A stretch of DNA of 64,000 nt, taken from positions 558,001 through 622,000 of the forward strand of contig CALXMF010000001.1 of NCBI GenBank assembly GCA_944389415.1. The letters are read 5' to 3'. The notes under the pieces are model-generated. The model did no database searches. It had not been told where the DNA came from and saw nothing but the letters and a program-made list of their open reading frames with translations. The DNA is from an uncultured Spirochaetota bacterium. GTDB lineage: Bacteria; Spirochaetota; Spirochaetia; Treponematales; Treponemataceae. Both the position numbers and the translations under genes were made by a program. Shown here in pieces: positions 62,789 through 64,000 of this stretch (positions within the stretch are counted from its first letter, which is position 1; every line of letters starts with the position of its first letter).

Positions 62789-62968
62789 ATGGGTAAGATT
62801 GTCCGGTTTTGTAAAGAGTGTGGAGCCGAGCTTAAAAAAGTTGTATGGCCCAGCCGCGATGATGTTGTTTCTTCTGTAAAAGTTGTTCTGGTTTCAACAA
62901 TAATTATTGCCGTTATCCTTGGTGTGCTTGATTTTGTATTTGTGACCGGAATGAATCTGATATTTTAA
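62789..62968 (+). CDS. secE: Preprotein translocase subunit SecE
   Basis: 59 residues, the short one-helix SecE: amphipathic ELKKVVWPSRDDVVSSVKVV and a C-terminal membrane helix. AGAGG supports ATG 62789; a longer frame from 62735 runs back into the tRNA. Confidence 0.93.
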   Translation: MGKIVRFCKECGAELKKVVWPSRDDVVSSVKVVLVSTIIIAVILGVLDFVFVTGMNLIF

Positions 62969-62981
62969 TTAGGCTGTTTAG

Positions 62982-63539
62982 ATGGCACGTAATTGGTATA
63001 TCCTACATACATATACAGGTTATGAAGGAAAGATAGAGCGAACAATACGTTCTATGATTGAACTTGGAGATCTGTCACCGGACGTGGTTCTGGATGTAAA
63101 AGTTCCGATGGAAGATGTTATCGAGGTAAAGGATTCAAAGCGCAGAGTTACGTCGAAGAAATTTCTTCCTGGTTATATCATGCTGGAACTTGATTTGCCT
63201 GATATAGGCTGGAAATCAACCTGTTCAGCTATACGGCGTATTGCTGGTGTAACTGGATTTGTCGGTACGAATCCAAGCGAACGTCCTCGTCCTATCAGTT
63301 CTGATGAGGCAAAAAGCCTTCTCAGAAAATCAGGAGAGGTAAAAGGTGAAAAGCAACTGCGCATGAAGCAGACTTTTTCTGTTAACGAAAGTGTTAAAAT
63401 TATTGATGGCCCGTTTGCTTCATTTACCGGTAAAATTGAAGAAGTTAATTTAGAAAAAAATAAATTGCGTGTAACGGTACAGATTTTTGGCCGTTCGACA
63501 CCTGTTGAAGTTGATCTGCTTCAGGTTGAAAAAGTATAA
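62982..63539 (+). CDS. nusG: Transcription termination/antitermination protein NusG
   Basis: 185 residues: NGN domain (WYILHTYTGYEGKIERTI) and KOW domain (VKIIDGPFASFTGKIEEVN). It binds RNA polymerase and links to ribosome or Rho. It follows secE by 13 nt. Confidence 0.96.
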   Translation: MARNWYILHTYTGYEGKIERTIRSMIELGDLSPDVVLDVKVPMEDVIEVKDSKRRVTSKKFLPGYIMLELDLPDIGWKSTCSAIRRIAGVTGFVGTNPSERPRPISSDEAKSLLRKSGEVKGEKQLRMKQTFSVNESVKIIDGPFASFTGKIEEVNLEKNKLRVTVQIFGRSTPVEVDLLQVEKV

Positions 63540-63553
63540 AAGAGAATGGTTCT

Positions 63554-63623
63554 ACCGCCGTGTCATCGATACGGCGGTTGTTCCTGTTTTGGGAGAGGTT
63601 GTCTGCGTCGCAGAGTAAACCTC
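63554..63623 (+). promoter_or_regulatory. Structured leader of rplK
   Basis: A terminator-like stem ACCGCCGT (63554-63561) with ACGGCGGT (63571-63578) and a T-rich tail, then GAGGTT (63595-63600) with AACCTC (63618-63623) enclosing CTG/CAG. The second may be the ribosomal-protein L1 autoregulation site known in front of L11 operons; this is inferred from position, not from a matched motif. Confidence 0.5.
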
Positions 63624-63673
63624 GCTAGGGAAACGAATTATTGTTTTCCATACCAATAGCAAGGAGAAAATAT

Positions 63674-64000
63674 ATGGCAAAAAAGAAGGTAACAGCTGTT
63701 ATTAAGCTACAGTGCCCTGCCGGCAAAGCGACTCCGGCGCCGCCTATCGGTCCGGCGCTTGGTCCGCACGGTGTCAGTGCGCCTCAGTTTGTGCAGCAGT
63801 TCAATGACCGGACAAAAACGATGGAGCCGGGGCTTGTTATCCCAGTTATCATCACTGTGTATCAGGACAAGTCTTTCACTTTCGTTCTGAAGACACCTCC
63901 AGCAGCTGTTCTTATTAAGAAGGCGCTTGGCATTGAAAAAGGTGCCGGAAATCCGCTTCGTGATAAGGTTGGAAAGCTGTCTCAGGCAAAACTTGAGGAA
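63674..64000 (+). CDS. rplK: 50S ribosomal protein L11 (5' part, cut by window edge)
   Basis: The first 109 codons of L11: [24 protein letters not shown] followed by [10 protein letters not shown]. The frame is open at base 64000. AAGGAG lies 7-8 nt upstream. Order secE-nusG-rplK is the standard bacterial one. Confidence 0.96.
   Translation, partial: MAKKKVTAVIKLQCPAGKATPAPPIGPALGPHGVSAPQFVQQFNDRTKTMEPGLVIPVIITVYQDKSFTFVLKTPPAAVLIKKALGIEKGAGNPLRDKVGKLSQAKLEE

Overview
The window reads as chromosomal DNA of a host-associated or fermentative spirochaete, most likely a Treponema relative. This is an inference from moderate GC, a TelA/XpaC pair, several Treponema-style exported proteins, omptin and TolC-type outer-membrane proteins, and a purely anaerobic metabolism built on ferredoxin. 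I cannot name the species. No transposon, prophage or CRISPR array is visible.

Layout. 1-6217: the 3' end of asnB, a PlsC-like acyltransferase, a CHASE2 adenylate cyclase (minus), a secreted NlpC/P60 protein with a C-terminal beta-rich domain, and a lipoprotein. 6367-11425: a five-gene operon for a trimeric NAD/ferredoxin [FeFe]-hydrogenase (HydC, an orphan HATPase, a [2Fe-2S] protein, HydB, HydA). 11503-17298: slyX, then a binding protein/ATPase/two-permease ABC operon with a palindrome in its leader and an internal terminator. 29131-17418 (minus): a twelve-gene operon running mdh, fumC, hdrB, hdrC, hdrA, flxD, flxC, flxB, flxA, frdB, frdA, a small membrane protein and a [2Fe-2S] ferredoxin (thirteen genes with the last two). 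29472-36625: panE, a small membrane protein, manC, and a TolC/MacA/MacB-type efflux operon. 36898-46237: transketolase, a duplicated XpaC pair with TelA, a solitary NMT1-type binding protein and a DUF4015 glycoside hydrolase. 46239-53088: PAP2 phosphatase, mnmE, TatD-like hydrolase, an unknown protein, proABC. 53157-57165: lipoprotein, omptin, hybrid histidine kinase. 57291-60848: pyruvate:ferredoxin oxidoreductase. 61157-61276: a candidate small RNA. 61337-64000: cysE (minus), then tRNA-Thr, rpmG, tRNA-Trp, secE, nusG and the start of rplK.

How it fits together. PFOR makes reduced ferredoxin; HydABC can combine ferredoxin and NADH electrons to make H2, or run in reverse. The large minus operon encodes the reductive branch from oxaloacetate to succinate. 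Its fumarate reductase has no membrane anchor, lacks the histidine that binds FAD covalently, has a second cluster motif of the [4Fe-4S] rather than [3Fe-4S] type, and sits directly downstream of a complete FlxABCD-HdrABC set. The best reading is a soluble, flavin-bifurcating NADH:ferredoxin/fumarate oxidoreductase. The malate dehydrogenase of this operon is by sequence an L-lactate dehydrogenase carrying arginine at the substrate-specificity position.

Two further signals stand out. At least nine genes lack a Shine-Dalgarno sequence and have a recognisable -10 box only 6-11 nt before the start codon, which suggests leaderless or almost leaderless mRNAs. A 170-nt nested hairpin array lies between panE and mdh, and an 85-nt promoter-to-terminator unit without a convincing ORF lies downstream of PFOR.
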